A DNA stretch of 64,000 nucleotides from Pectobacterium carotovorum (GCF_033898505.1 NZ_JAXAFK010000006.1:124001-188000), one strand, 5' to 3'; positions 9,658 through 17,928 are shown, numbered from the stretch's first letter. A program made the numbers and translations. The notes: a model not told the origin generated them from the sequence alone.

Positions 9658-9784
9658 TATACCCGTCATACTTCAAGCTGCTTGTGCGTTGGCTGCCCTT
9701 ACTCACCCCAGTCACTTACTGGTGTAAGCTCCTGGGGATTCGCGCAGTTGCCGCCTTCACGCAACTCGAATTATTTAGGGTATA
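9658..9784. repeat. ERIC (intergenic repeat unit), copy 1
   Basis: A 127-bp imperfect palindrome starting TATACCC and ending GGGTATA, with the ERIC core CCCCAGTCACTTACT...GTAAGCTCCTGGGG in the middle. A second copy of identical length lies at 62394-62520 between rph and pyrE. ERIC elements are nonautonomous repeats confined to gammaproteobacteria, mainly Enterobacterales. Confidence 0.93.
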
Positions 9785-9884
9785 TTAATAGTGTTTAAGG
9801 TGAGGTAATAGAGCATAAATTTTCGAATAAAAAACGACGTAAAATAATCAGGAAGTTCTGATTTTATAAAGGTAAGGGACGGTT

Positions 9885-10430
9885 ATGTTTGGGAAAATGC
9901 TGCTGATAGGAATGGGTGCGGTATTACTTAGCGGATGTTCGGTCGCAACCTATAGTCATAAGCTGGAAGATTATCAGGGAGCTGACCGCGTTGGCATCAC
10001 GTTCGATAATCGCAATCTCGACTATATTCGCGTTTATCCGACGACGGATAGATGTATTAATATTGATGCGCCAGAAAATGGCTATACCAATAATGCATTT
10101 GGGTTCCAAACTAAACTCAATAATAAAGAACTCGGCTTCCCGGCTATTCCGGAAACGCCAACGATGATTCGTGAATTCTGGGTCAGTGCACAACACAATA
10201 TTGCGGTCAGAATGATTGCTGCGAATGGCGGATTTAGTACCGTGACCTTTAAGCCAGTGGTGGGGAATTACTATTATGTTACTGGTAAATTTGTTGATGC
10301 TTATTCGCCACGCCGCATTGAAGTCTACGAAGTATTCAAAACCGAGAAGGGCTACTACGACCGCCGACCGGCCAAAGATTTGATGCTGAAAAACTGCGGT
10401 GGATTTGATTCCAGAGCGCATAAGTTTTAA
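9885..10430 (+). CDS. Putative outer-membrane lipoprotein
   Basis: Signal peptide with lipobox LLSGC (Cys18), so the mature protein is probably lipid-anchored; Ser after Cys favours the outer membrane. The remaining 160 residues are mixed alpha/beta with no recognised domain. AAGGTAAGGGACGGTT precedes the ATG. Faces another lipoprotein gene across a shared hairpin. Confidence 0.7.
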   Translation: MFGKMLLIGMGAVLLSGCSVATYSHKLEDYQGADRVGITFDNRNLDYIRVYPTTDRCINIDAPENGYTNNAFGFQTKLNNKELGFPAIPETPTMIREFWVSAQHNIAVRMIAANGGFSTVTFKPVVGNYYYVTGKFVDAYSPRRIEVYEVFKTEKGYYDRRPAKDLMLKNCGGFDSRAHKF

Positions 10431-10440
10431 TGCTGCTCTC

Positions 10441-10463
10441 GGCCAGACGCGATCTGTCTGGCC
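10441..10463. terminator. Convergent stem-loop between two lipoprotein genes
   Basis: GGCCAGAC and GTCTGGCC form a perfect 8-bp stem with a 7-nt loop between converging genes. No strong T-run on either side. Confidence 0.6.
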
Positions 10464-10476
10464 GCCTTCACTGTGC

Positions 10477-11034
10477 TTAGGTGAGCTGTTTCCCGGTAAA
10501 CGTACCGGCATACCAGGCGTCCATCACCGACAGCAGGTTTTCCACTTCCTCGACGGTCAAGCCATAAGAATCAGCCGTTTGATGAGGTTTAACAACGAGC
10601 AGCGCAACATCGGCACGCGTGTGCAGGTAATCAAACTGATATTCCACCTCCGTGTTGTAAAACAGGCTTCCGCCAACGTTTCCGGCTTTGCGTAATTGCT
10701 TGATCTGTTTATCTTGCGCGTTCGGATCTTCTGCCCAAATCAGGAAATCACGCAGCGGCTGCGTTTGGCGCGAAAAATCATCACGCGTGAAGCCGAAATA
10801 GGCATAGCGCTTTCCTACCACTAACGCGATTTTGCTTTTATCGTCGGTAATCCTGACGTTAAAAGAACGCTTATCTACAGTACAGTCGCGAAACTGCGGC
10901 TTGTACTCACAGGCAGAAAGGTTCTTAGCTTCATACACTTCGTAAAGGCGCATCGTGGCGTATTTATCGAAGGTGGTGAGCGCCTGACAGCCGGTTAAGA
11001 CAAGAAGGATGAGCGGGAGGACGAGATAACGCAT
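10477..11034 (-). CDS. Putative lipoprotein
   Basis: 185 residues with a short signal peptide ending in lipobox LTGC (Cys16). The mature part has regular YEVYEAKNLSACEY and FRDCTVDKRSF segments whose two cysteines could form a disulphide. No recognised domain; convergent with the lipoprotein at 9885. Confidence 0.65.
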   Translation of the reverse strand: MRYLVLPLILLVLTGCQALTTFDKYATMRLYEVYEAKNLSACEYKPQFRDCTVDKRSFNVRITDDKSKIALVVGKRYAYFGFTRDDFSRQTQPLRDFLIWAEDPNAQDKQIKQLRKAGNVGGSLFYNTEVEYQFDYLHTRADVALLVVKPHQTADSYGLTVEEVENLLSVMDAWYAGTFTGKQLT

Positions 11035-11066
11035 GTCGGTTGTTTTTCCCTGTTTTCACTGATGTA

Positions 11067-11507
11067 CTAACAGCACTCGATCACGTTGATATACCCTGAA
11101 CAATACTTGATGATATTTCCATCGTTCGTTATTAATGCCAGACCTTCTATTTTAGCCTGAGAGACTAACATTCGGTCAAACGGGTCTTGGTGCATTTCGG
11201 GTAAGTCAGCGAGGTTATAGGCGTGAGTTGCATTCATCGGAAGCTCCAGATAACCCGCTGATAATAAACCTTTCGTCATAGCCTCAGCATCAATGCTGAA
11301 GCTAGGTTTGTTCAATGCAGTTTTGATTGCTATCTCTTGTATACTGACGGAAGAGAAGTAAAAACGGTTATTGTCATCGGAAAGAATGGCGATTGCCTCG
11401 CTGCTAAGTTTTTCCGGCTCTCCTGCTAACCAAATCAACGCGTGCGTATCTAACAAGTAGCTAGTAGAGCGTCGTTTTGGTACATCGTCCTTGTTGATTG
11501 TCATCAT
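11067..11507 (-). CDS. PIN-domain toxin, VapC type
   Basis: 146 residues with PIN-domain features: LLDTHALIWL near residue 18 (first metal-binding Asp), SSVSIQEIAIK (Glu) and DPFDRMLVSQAKIEGLALITND (late acidic residues), consistent with a Mg-dependent ribonuclease. Its ATG overlaps the antitoxin stop by 4 bases (ATGA). An ordinary type II pair; the RNA target is not predictable. Confidence 0.85.
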   Translation of the reverse strand: MMTINKDDVPKRRSTSYLLDTHALIWLAGEPEKLSSEAIAILSDDNNRFYFSSVSIQEIAIKTALNKPSFSIDAEAMTKGLLSAGYLELPMNATHAYNLADLPEMHQDPFDRMLVSQAKIEGLALITNDGNIIKYCSGYINVIECC

Positions 11508-11746
11508 GATTTCCCATTGAACATGTCGATAATTTCTTCTTTATTCAGATCATTAAAATTATCTGGGGCTGAAACTTGGCCCTTCATGAAACCAATGCGT
11601 GGCGTTTTCTCAGTAACGGTAAGGGGAACGATCTTAGCTACAGGTTTACCGTTGCGGGCGATAACATAGGATTCTCCCGTTTCTGATACATGATTGATAA
11701 TTTTTGAGAAATTGGTCTTTGCCTCGTAGAGATTGATTTTTTGCAC
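11504..11746 (-). CDS. Phd/YefM-family antitoxin
   Basis: 80 residues: the N-terminal fold INLYEAKTNFSKIINHVSETGESYVIARNGKPVAKIVPL is typical of Phd/YefM DNA-binding antitoxins, with a flexible acidic C-terminus that would wrap the PIN toxin. The start is GTG 11746 with GGAGG six bases upstream. It probably represses its own promoter through the repeats just upstream. Confidence 0.85.
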   Translation of the reverse strand: MQKINLYEAKTNFSKIINHVSETGESYVIARNGKPVAKIVPLTVTEKTPRIGFMKGQVSAPDNFNDLNKEEIIDMFNGKS

Positions 11747-11756
11747 AGGTCCTCCG

Positions 11757-11829
11757 AAGAGTTGGTCAAATTCTTCAAAAAAGTTGGTCTACATGAATCT
11801 AGTCTACTGGTCATTTAAGAGTTGGTCAA
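11757..11829 (-). promoter_or_regulatory. Direct-repeat operator region of the Phd/PIN operon
   Basis: The 13-mer AAGAGTTGGTCAA occurs exactly twice (11757-11769 and 11817-11829), with a related AAGTTGGTC at 11781 and CTGGTCA near 11806. Their place immediately upstream of the antitoxin start suggests binding sites for the antitoxin/toxin complex. Function inferred. Confidence 0.45.
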
Positions 11830-12189
11830 TCTGTGACCGATTAAAGTGTGGGTAGATTTTGGCGCTATTGTAGGGACACAGCCCTATTTTGTTGTATGTC
11901 TCATCGGTCGTTCAGCGCCTCGATGGTATGGCCGTGGCGCTGCATGATGAGAGAAAATTCGGCATCTAACTTGGCATTTTGGTATGCCTTTATGTCCGAT
12001 TTACCAATTGTGTCGACAGGCTTTACGCCTCTGTGGGGTGCTACGACTGTATCCAGCATCGGAAGATGCCGTGTCTCTGATTTTGGCTGAGGTGTCGGTT
12101 CGCATCGTATTTTCCTGACTCGTGCATTAGTTGCTTCATTAATGGATTTAATTGATAGAGTATCACTCTAGTAATTGAAACCGCATGGT

Positions 12190-12247
12190 TTAACAATACA
12201 TATATACCAATTATACATATGTATAATTGGTATATATGTATTGTTAA
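12190..12247. repeat. 58-bp perfect palindrome
   Basis: Arms of 29 bases match without a mismatch or loop; the centre lies between 12218 and 12219. It is AT-rich with an internal CCAATTAT/ATAATTGG. Outer AAACCGC (12178-12184) and GCGGTTT (12258-12264) form a second pair of arms. It could extrude as a cruciform or act as a terminator. Confidence 0.9.
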
Positions 12248-12320
12248 TGTAGTGACAGCGGTTTTTCGCTCGATAGCATTTTTTGGTAATTATAACTTCC
12301 ATAATAGATTAATGCTTATC

Positions 12321-12361
12321 TTACGATAATAATTTGAGCTTTAAATAAATTATTATCGTAA
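12321..12361. repeat. Hairpin with 15-bp perfect stem
   Basis: TTACGATAATAATTT and AAATTATTATCGTAA are exact complements around an 11-nt spacer. No neighbouring gene explains it. Confidence 0.7.
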
Positions 12362-12488
12362 TATGGAAAGGTGAGTAGTATTTCTTAAGATGTTTTCTTT
12401 TTAAATTCTTATTTGTATTTTTGACGATCAAGTAGCTTCGATAAATGTTATATGTGGTTTTCTTTGCGGGTTTTATAAGGACAGAATA

Positions 12489-12534
12489 GCTGGAATTTTC
12501 TCTATTTTAGAAGGAATAAGGACAAAATTCCAGC
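12489..12534. repeat. 11-bp inverted repeat
   Basis: GCTGGAATTTT (12489-12499) and AAAATTCCAGC (12524-12534) are exact complements. A smaller CCAATAA/TTATTGG pair (12534-12540, 12553-12559) follows directly. Lies downstream of the minus-strand gene ending at 12576 and may help end its transcript. Confidence 0.55.
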
Positions 12535-12575
12535 CAATAAAGACAGTTATCCTTATTGGCTCTGATAGGGGCAGT

Positions 12576-12878
12576 TTAGATGGGATTTGCTATGTGAATT
12601 GATGAAGTTTGTCCGCTGATTACCATCAGCGCAGGGATCAGGTGCGCACAGGCGCTGAAATAGGCGCTGAGTTGGGGCAGCTGCTCCGTGTTAGCTTCTG
12701 CTGTCAGTGATTCGCTAAGATACTGTAAACCATGGCACAACCCTTCAACCGACTCAGCGGCGATTGCGCTGAAATCGTCACGCTGAGCATGACTAAGGTG
12801 ATCAACGGGTAGCGAAGCGATGAGGTCTCGGAAAATGGTAATGGAACTCTCGGTAATGGCTGCATTTGTCGTGGTCAT
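12576..12878 (-). CDS. Hypothetical small protein
   Basis: 100 residues, mainly helical, rich in Ala/Ser; no membrane segment and no motif I recognise. A consensus AAGGAGGA lies upstream of its ATG, so it is probably translated. The 5' leader folds around this ribosome site (next entry). Confidence 0.6.
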   Translation of the reverse strand: MTTTNAAITESSITIFRDLIASLPVDHLSHAQRDDFSAIAAESVEGLCHGLQYLSESLTAEANTEQLPQLSAYFSACAHLIPALMVISGQTSSIHIANPI

Positions 12879-12911
12879 TGGCGATCCTCCTTGAAAGTCA
12901 GTGTCGCCAAT
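12877..12911 (-). promoter_or_regulatory. Leader stem-loop holding the Shine-Dalgarno in its loop
   Basis: In the mRNA sense, ATTGGCGA (from 12911) pairs with TCGCCAAT (ending at 12877), an 8-bp stem whose 19-nt loop contains AAGGAGGA and whose 3' arm runs into the start codon. This could control translation of the 100-residue gene. Seen in sequence; function inferred. Confidence 0.5.
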
Positions 12912-13029
12912 TGTCGATGCTTTTTACGGGTTCAGATACTACGAGTTTCGTAGCCATTGACTTGGTAGTCATAGAAATTAAAAACGCACTGAAAACAGAG
13001 CGTTGTGGCAGCCAGTGGAATAGGGTGGA

Positions 13030-13413
13030 ATGAATCTTAATATTGAACTAGACAAATTCGTTGATAAATTTGATGAATCTGGTTTCTCAGAAACAGAAAT
13101 CACTGAGCAGTCTTATCTTTTTTGTGCAGAATTATATATTAAATACCAGCAAGACATAAAAAACCTGACATTTTCAAATCGTGAAGTGGTGCTGAGTTTT
13201 CTACTTCTTTCCTACCATTGCCATATCGAAAAAATCAGTGGTGATTTGATAGATAAATATCGTTTGAATAAATTTTTTCTCTCCATTATCAGATTTATTA
13301 TCAATAATGGTGGAAGAACAGAGCGAATTCATACCCATGAGAAAAAGAAATATAACGCTAACAAGCTGATGAAAGCTTCAACGAACGTCAGGAAGATCGG
13401 CTGTCGATTATAA
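13030..13413 (+). CDS. Hypothetical protein, paralogue of the gene at 18296
   Basis: 127 residues, highly helical, with no recognised domain. About three quarters of the residues match the 136-residue protein at 18296, including identical ITEQSYLFCA and a basic GCRL C-terminus. This copy is shorter at the N-terminus. GGGTGGA precedes the ATG. It sits just upstream of the broken hcp gene, so a link to T6SS cargo or immunity is conceivable but unproven. Confidence 0.65.
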   Translation: MNLNIELDKFVDKFDESGFSETEITEQSYLFCAELYIKYQQDIKNLTFSNREVVLSFLLLSYHCHIEKISGDLIDKYRLNKFFLSIIRFIINNGGRTERIHTHEKKKYNANKLMKASTNVRKIGCRL

Positions 13414-13580
13414 TAGAGTTTGTTGTAAAGGGTATCCTTTAAACGATATTTGTGAGTCACAAAACTACACGAAAATAATGGGATTTTGTATTTTAAATGC
13501 TCACCTGAAAGCGTATTATATCCATGCAATAGATACTACGGTTCTGTGCCGTAGAGTGGGATTTTTTGTATGGAGGCATA

Positions 13581-14060
13581 ATGTCCAATCTTATTTATCT
13601 TAGCGTTACCGGGGAAAAACAGGGGCTGATATCAGCAGGATGTTCATCGCTGGACTCTATTGGCAATAAGTATCAATCCGCACATGAGAATGAAATTTTT
13701 GTTTATGAGTTGGTTAATAACATTAGTCGGGAGGAAAATATTTCTCTTCTTCCTGTAGAAATCAGAAAACCAATTGATAAAGCTACACCACTTTTCGCTC
13801 AGGCAATCAATGATAAGGAAAAACTGGAGTGCGTTTTTTCTTTCTATAGAACGGCCTAGTCTGGTGGAAATGAACTTTATTTTAAGATGAAGTTTCGGGA
13901 TGCGATGATCAGCAATATCCGTTTTTTCTATCCTAACTCACTGACACATAATGAAGTTCAGCCACAGGAAAGCGTATCACTCAAATTTGCTTCTATTGAA
14001 TGGGAGCATGTGATTGCGAGAACAAGCGCATACATGCTTTGGCAGAATGTAGCTTACTGA
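13581..14060 (+). pseudogene. hcp: T6SS tube protein Hcp, interrupted by one in-frame amber codon
   Basis: The reading begins MSNLIYLSVTGEKQGLISAG and follows Hcp (Hcp1/TssD type) through EIRKPIDKATPL to FYRTA, where TAG (13857-13859) replaces the glutamine codon expected from the family. The same frame then continues SGGNELYFKMKFRDAMISN to a natural TGA at 14060, giving a full-length 159-codon gene with no other damage. GGAGG precedes the ATG. Hcp forms the stacked hexamer rings of the T6SS tube. No other T6SS gene is nearby, so this is an orphan copy. Confidence 0.85.
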
Positions 14061-14069
14061 TAATATTAA

Positions 14070-14099
14070 AGGCCGATTTATTTTCGGCCTGACTTTTTT
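14070..14099 (+). terminator. Rho-independent terminator after hcp
   Basis: AGGCCGA (14070-14076) and TCGGCCT (14084-14090) form a 7-bp stem followed by GACTTTTTT. The convergent small membrane-protein gene overlaps the stem with its last codons. Confidence 0.8.
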
Positions 14100-14275
14100 G
14101 AGCCATATTTGATATTGATGAATATGATGATGGCAATTGAAAATAGCATCAATTTCATCCAATGTTCTGGGATAAATGAAACGTATAAGAACCATAAGGC
14201 AACTATCAAAATTACTGAGACTTCGGTTACTATAAAATTCTTTATGAAATATTTAATTACTTTCTTCATGCTCAT
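14078..14275 (-). CDS. Small two-helix membrane protein
   Basis: 65 residues with two hydrophobic helices (about 15-33 and 41-55) and basic ends. Its ATG overlaps the stop of the upstream gene (ATGA), so the two form a unit facing hcp. Could be an inner-membrane immunity protein for a T6SS cargo; this is only a guess from position. Confidence 0.55.
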   Translation of the reverse strand: MSMKKVIKYFIKNFIVTEVSVILIVALWFLYVSFIPEHWMKLMLFSIAIIIFINIKYGSKKSGRK

Positions 14276-14838
14276 GATTCTATCATCCCATTAATCATTC
14301 TTATTATTTCTTCTTCTTCACTTATTGAGTCCATAGCTAAGTAAGTTGGCAGAACTGGTTCGATTAAAAAATATAACATTTCTAAATTTTGTGAATAAAA
14401 TAAGCCATAAAGCGCGGGGTTAATATCCCGTAGGTGGCGGGCTGACATTGCCGCTTTCTGCACCTTGCCATAAAATGCTGTTATTGTTATAGCTAAATAA
14501 GTTTTTTGATTTATTGTTTTGCGTAAAGATGCTTTAAAATTGAGTGACGTGCTGATGAATTTAGCTAACACATACGATATTGACTCCCTTATTGCTCTGT
14601 TTGTTGAGAATTCTGATGCTACACCTAAAATTGCTTTTGCTATAGTCCGTTGCTTATTTTCATCAAAATCTTTCATTAAAAAATCGATGTAAATTTTTAC
14701 CATATCAAGAATAACATCATCTCTTTTAAAGACTTCTTTTATTGCATCAACCATTCTGGAGTCTTCATATTGTAATTCTTGGCATACATCATTGTAACTT
14801 TCAATGAGGCAGGATGTATACCAACTTGCCCTCTCCAT
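14272..14838 (-). CDS. Hypothetical protein, probably missing its first ~30 codons through a frameshift
   Basis: 188 residues, helical, cytoplasmic-looking, no recognised domain. The ATG at 14838 lacks a ribosome site. In another frame just upstream, ATG 14963 preceded by AAGGG opens a 34-codon reading that ends in an A-rich run (14865-14890) where one lost or gained base would join the two readings. I think the original gene ran 14963 to 14272. Coupled to the small membrane protein downstream. Confidence 0.55.
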   Translation of the reverse strand: MERASWYTSCLIESYNDVCQELQYEDSRMVDAIKEVFKRDDVILDMVKIYIDFLMKDFDENKQRTIAKAILGVASEFSTNRAIRESISYVLAKFISTSLNFKASLRKTINQKTYLAITITAFYGKVQKAAMSARHLRDINPALYGLFYSQNLEMLYFLIEPVLPTYLAMDSISEEEEIIRMINGMIES

Positions 14839-15151
14839 ACCATTAGATAAATCAGTTGTCAGACTATTGTATTACTTTTTACTTTTTTTGTTATTTTATC
14901 TAAATGGGCGGCGAGAAATTTGTCAGACTCCATTTTATATTTTAAGTATTCCGATATTAGCATAGTAAATCCCTTATCTCTGCCAATTATAAGCTTTTCA
15001 TCTATATACTTTACCTGCAACACCTATATGTTTCAATGTCCAGGAAGGTTGCTTATCTGTATTGCAATCCATATAAAATAATATTCTGTTTTTTAGATAT
15101 TAACCGAGAAATATTCTTTCTTAATTTAAATTTCATGCCCATATTATTTTA

Positions 15152-15182
15152 ATAAAAAACCCGTAGCGTTAAAACTACGGGC
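15152..15182 (-). terminator. Minus-strand terminator, copy 1
   Basis: In the minus sense GCCCGTAG pairs with CTACGGG and is followed by TTTTTT. Nearly the same hairpin and flank recur at 20863-20893 downstream of the paralogous lipoprotein genes. Confidence 0.8.
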
Positions 15183-15212
15183 TGATGCTTCCCTGATGTG
15201 GCTGTTTTTTAT

Positions 15213-15470
15213 TTAAAATATACCGTTTCTAATTTCGCTGGCACTGGCACTGGCACTGGCACTGGCACTGAATTCATAAGAACTGACTTTTTCACCCTTA
15301 AATATGATGATGAGGGATTTGGTTTGTATGTCATTACTGCCGGTAAGTAACCCACCAATAACAGAGATAAACGAAGTCGTTTTCATCTGACTGTTATACA
15401 TGGTGTAAAACCACCGATCTTCACCGTCGATCATCATGCGGTGATTAGGCATTGCCAAATGAAGCTAATA
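15213..15470 (-). pseudogene. Truncated and frameshifted copy of the BamE/SmpA-like lipoprotein at 21292
   Basis: The last 80 codons match the intact 123-residue lipoprotein at 21292 (shared FKGEKVSSYEF, GGLLTG/VGILTG, WFY/WSY). Just upstream a second frame reads VLASFGNA, matching its VLTAFGEP, then shifts. The lipobox and N-terminus are missing. Near the C-terminus an alternating Ser-Ala run is encoded by a hexamer repeat. A decayed duplicate. Confidence 0.75.
15238..15270. repeat. Tandem hexamer CTGGCA, 5.5 copies
   Basis: Five perfect CTGGCA units plus CTG, in frame with the decayed lipoprotein, where they encode Ser-Ala repeats. The intact paralogue has a single Ala-Ser at this place, so the tract expanded by slippage. 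Confidence 0.9.
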
Positions 15471-15485
15471 CACCCTGTAGTCCAT

Positions 15486-15513
15486 AAAAACAAAAACGCC
15501 CTGAAAACAGGGC
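15486..15513 (-). terminator. Minus-strand terminator
   Basis: GCCCTG (15498-15503) and CAGGGC (15508-15513) with a 4-nt loop; on the minus strand the stem is followed by a long T-run interrupted by one G. Possibly serves the PIN-domain gene upstream at 15687. Confidence 0.7.
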
Positions 15514-15686
15514 ATTATATGAACGGTTTAAGCGATACGAAGATCACTCAATATTCGAATCTGAATATATAATGAGATATTAAATTGTATACTTATTAAA
15601 TGGTTATGTGTTTTTGATGTTGATGGTTTTCTATAACCCCCTCATTCTAACCCCCGTTGAAGATTCGAGGGTTTATGTTAAAAACT

Positions 15687-16631
15687 CTACGAAAATCGGT
15701 GTAAAAGATCTTCGAGAATAATTTCTTTGCACTTTAATTTAAACCCTTTCATTATGAAATTATATTTATTTCTATTATTTTGCTCTTTGGTAATATAAAA
15801 TTTAGATTGACTTGCATTTCCGCAATGTTGTGCATCTCTATACATATTTACCCAACGATTTTTTTTAGATATATTTTCACTAAAACCCTTTACAAGATCT
15901 AAAGACATATAAATATCAATTATCTTCTCTGGTTGTGATAGTTTAGTGAAATCACCACCCATCAGTTTTAATGCCCAGGTTCTGTAATTCACCAATTTAT
16001 CAAATCGCTCATCATCTTTAACTGTACCTGAAAATATCTCTAAAAAGTCAATGAATTCTTTTGGTAAATTTCTAAATGTGTTATAGTTTTTTGCATGAGC
16101 AATCAACTCTTGTACTTGTTTTCTTATACTCTTATAAACATTTGGCGAATCCATATTTTCGATTAAATAAGACATTATGAAATTGGGAAAATTCCCATCT
16201 AATATTCCATTATTTTCCTTTACCATATCGGTCAAAAAAGAACCTGTATGCATTTTTGATATTTCTACTCTATGCTTATCATAATTAGGTAAGAAAAACA
16301 TCCTTTTCTTTTTGGCTGCTTCTCCATCCTTTTCATAGGTTGCTATAACAGACTTATAAAATGGATATAATTTAGAATTTAGATTTTTAATGACAAATTT
16401 ACCATCTTCGCCTATCTCATTTATGGCATATCTATCAGAGATGCGTTCAAGCAGTTCTAAATCTTCAATCAAATATTGCTCTTGACTATTTTGGAGATCA
16501 AATAAATGAGCGTGAGAAAAAGGGAAGTAATACTTTTTTTTTGCTTTTCCAAACAAGTCCCATTTTTCTGTAGTGAATTTTTTAAATTCACTTATAATGT
16601 TTGTATCTATATAAATATATTCTTTTTTCAT
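15687..16631 (-). CDS. Large PIN-like domain protein
   Basis: About 314 residues. It opens with KEYIYIDTNIISEF (metal-binding Asp9), has a mid-section DLELLERISDRYAINE and ends with a PIN-like DAQHCGNASQSKFYITKEQ..N segment. This suggests a nuclease fold with a long helical insertion, unlike compact VapC toxins. I prefer ATG 16631 (GGGG six bases upstream) over the ATG twelve bases earlier. No antitoxin gene lies next to it. A role in RNA cleavage or phage defence is inference. Very AT-rich. Confidence 0.6.
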   Translation of the reverse strand: MKKEYIYIDTNIISEFKKFTTEKWDLFGKAKKKYYFPFSHAHLFDLQNSQEQYLIEDLELLERISDRYAINEIGEDGKFVIKNLNSKLYPFYKSVIATYEKDGEAAKKKRMFFLPNYDKHRVEISKMHTGSFLTDMVKENNGILDGNFPNFIMSYLIENMDSPNVYKSIRKQVQELIAHAKNYNTFRNLPKEFIDFLEIFSGTVKDDERFDKLVNYRTWALKLMGGDFTKLSQPEKIIDIYMSLDLVKGFSENISKKNRWVNMYRDAQHCGNASQSKFYITKEQNNRNKYNFIMKGFKLKCKEIILEDLLHRFS

Positions 16632-17257
16632 TTTAAACCCCATTTAATTAGATCTCATTGTTTTTTAGTATATACCATTAATAATTCGAGTGGTGGGCTG
16701 GAATGCAGAAAAACTCGATGATCTCACATAAGTAATAGTTCGGATAAGCAAGCACAGCTAACGCACATGTAATTTGAAATATGATGGGATATGAGGTTTT
16801 AATCTTATTTATAAGAATATTGAAAGTCAACAATTTATGGATGGAATAAATAATGAATTTACTGAAGATACAAAAAATGTGCTACAAAGTGTGTTAGATG
16901 TCAGTTTTACCTTGCCTTTTAAATATTAAAGCCAATTGATGTGCATTATGGGACACTATCTTAGATGTATATAATAAGCGCGCTAAACATATTGATGGAA
17001 ATTTAGTGTGTAGGATGTTTAATTATGGCTATTAAATAAATGGTTATGTCTGGTAAAAAACATAGCCGTTTATTTTATTAAGTTATAGATTACCCTCTTG
17101 AAAAAACAAATGTAGATAATTTAAAAATATTTTTTATGGGGGCGCGACATACTAAAAATTATATTTTTATTTAAATTTTTTGTTGCAGTTTACAAAATGG
17201 TTTACATGTATTTTTTTATTTTTATAAATCAATGAATTGTTTAATGATGTGAAGAGG
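16632..17257. other. AT-rich intergenic region with possible gene remnant
   Basis: No intact gene. A plus-strand open stretch ending at 16929 reads ..NLIYKNIESQQFMDGINNEF.. without a start and may be the tail of a lost protein. A hairpin of about 14 pairs with two wobble pairs lies near 17036-17075. Confidence 0.35.
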
Positions 17258-17666
17258 GGTCGAGAGGGGGAATTACGCGGGACGTTATGGGAAATTTCTG
17301 CTGAACGTATGAAAATACGCCGTCCTCATATTGTTCCCAGATTGGAATGATCCAGGTAAGACCATGAGCGAAGCCAGTATCAATCAGGTGTTTAAACGTA
17401 TTGGTTATACAGGTCGCGTTACGGGGCATGGATTCCGTCATACCATGAGCACTGTTCTCCATGAACAGGGCTATAACATTTCGTGGATTGAAACCCAACT
17501 GGCGCATGTTGATAAGAATGCTATCCGTGGCACTTACAACCATGCTCAATATCTCGATGGCAGACGTGAGATGCTGCAATGGTATGCTGATTATATGGAT
17601 AGCCTTGAGAACGGTGGCAATGTGGTTCATGGAGTTTTTAATCGGAGAGTGGGAAACAATAAATAA
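17258..17666 (+). pseudogene. P4-type integrase remnant
   Basis: C-terminal catalytic part of a tyrosine recombinase. It reads GELRGTLW (catalytic Arg), then loses about a dozen residues before ISAERMKIRRPHIVP, then a frameshift, then PMSEASINQV-like text with HGFRHTMSTVLHEQG (His..Arg), AHVDKNAIRGTYNHA (His and Tyr nucleophile) and a WYADYMDSL tail. All catalytic positions are recognisable but the N-terminal half is gone. Evidence that an earlier integrative element occupied this zone. Confidence 0.8.
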
Positions 17667-17928
17667 AATAGGGTTACTTTGGTTGGTCATAACCGTTTAT
17701 TCATGTTCATATTAGTTTACACCGGTTTATCAACTTGGTGTTATTCTCTATTTATATGAGTAGATCGAGAGACATTAATTCATATTTCTTTTTCGATATT
17801 AAACGGACATGGATAACGGAATTATTCTGAAAGTGTAAAATTTATCGGTGATAGTTGACCTATTCTTTACAAAATATTTTACATATTATAAGTGAAGCCT
17901 TTATTTAAAGGCGTTGTAGCGGTTTTTA

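Larger units (their letters stand above)
11830..12575. other. Gene-poor region rich in inverted repeats
   Basis: About 750 bases without a convincing gene. An 80-codon plus-strand frame at 11848 has no ribosome site and unusual residue use, so I leave it out. The stretch from 12178 to 12560 holds a 58-bp perfect palindrome, a 15-bp-stem hairpin and an 11-bp inverted repeat (listed separately). Confidence 0.5.

Noticed and set aside
11848..12090. 80-codon plus-strand frame
   Set aside because: No ribosome site, Trp/Cys/Met-rich composition and no family resemblance.
15238..15270. Possible CRISPR-like repeat
   Set aside because: It is an uninterrupted 6-bp tandem repeat with no spacers; no CRISPR array or cas gene is in the window.
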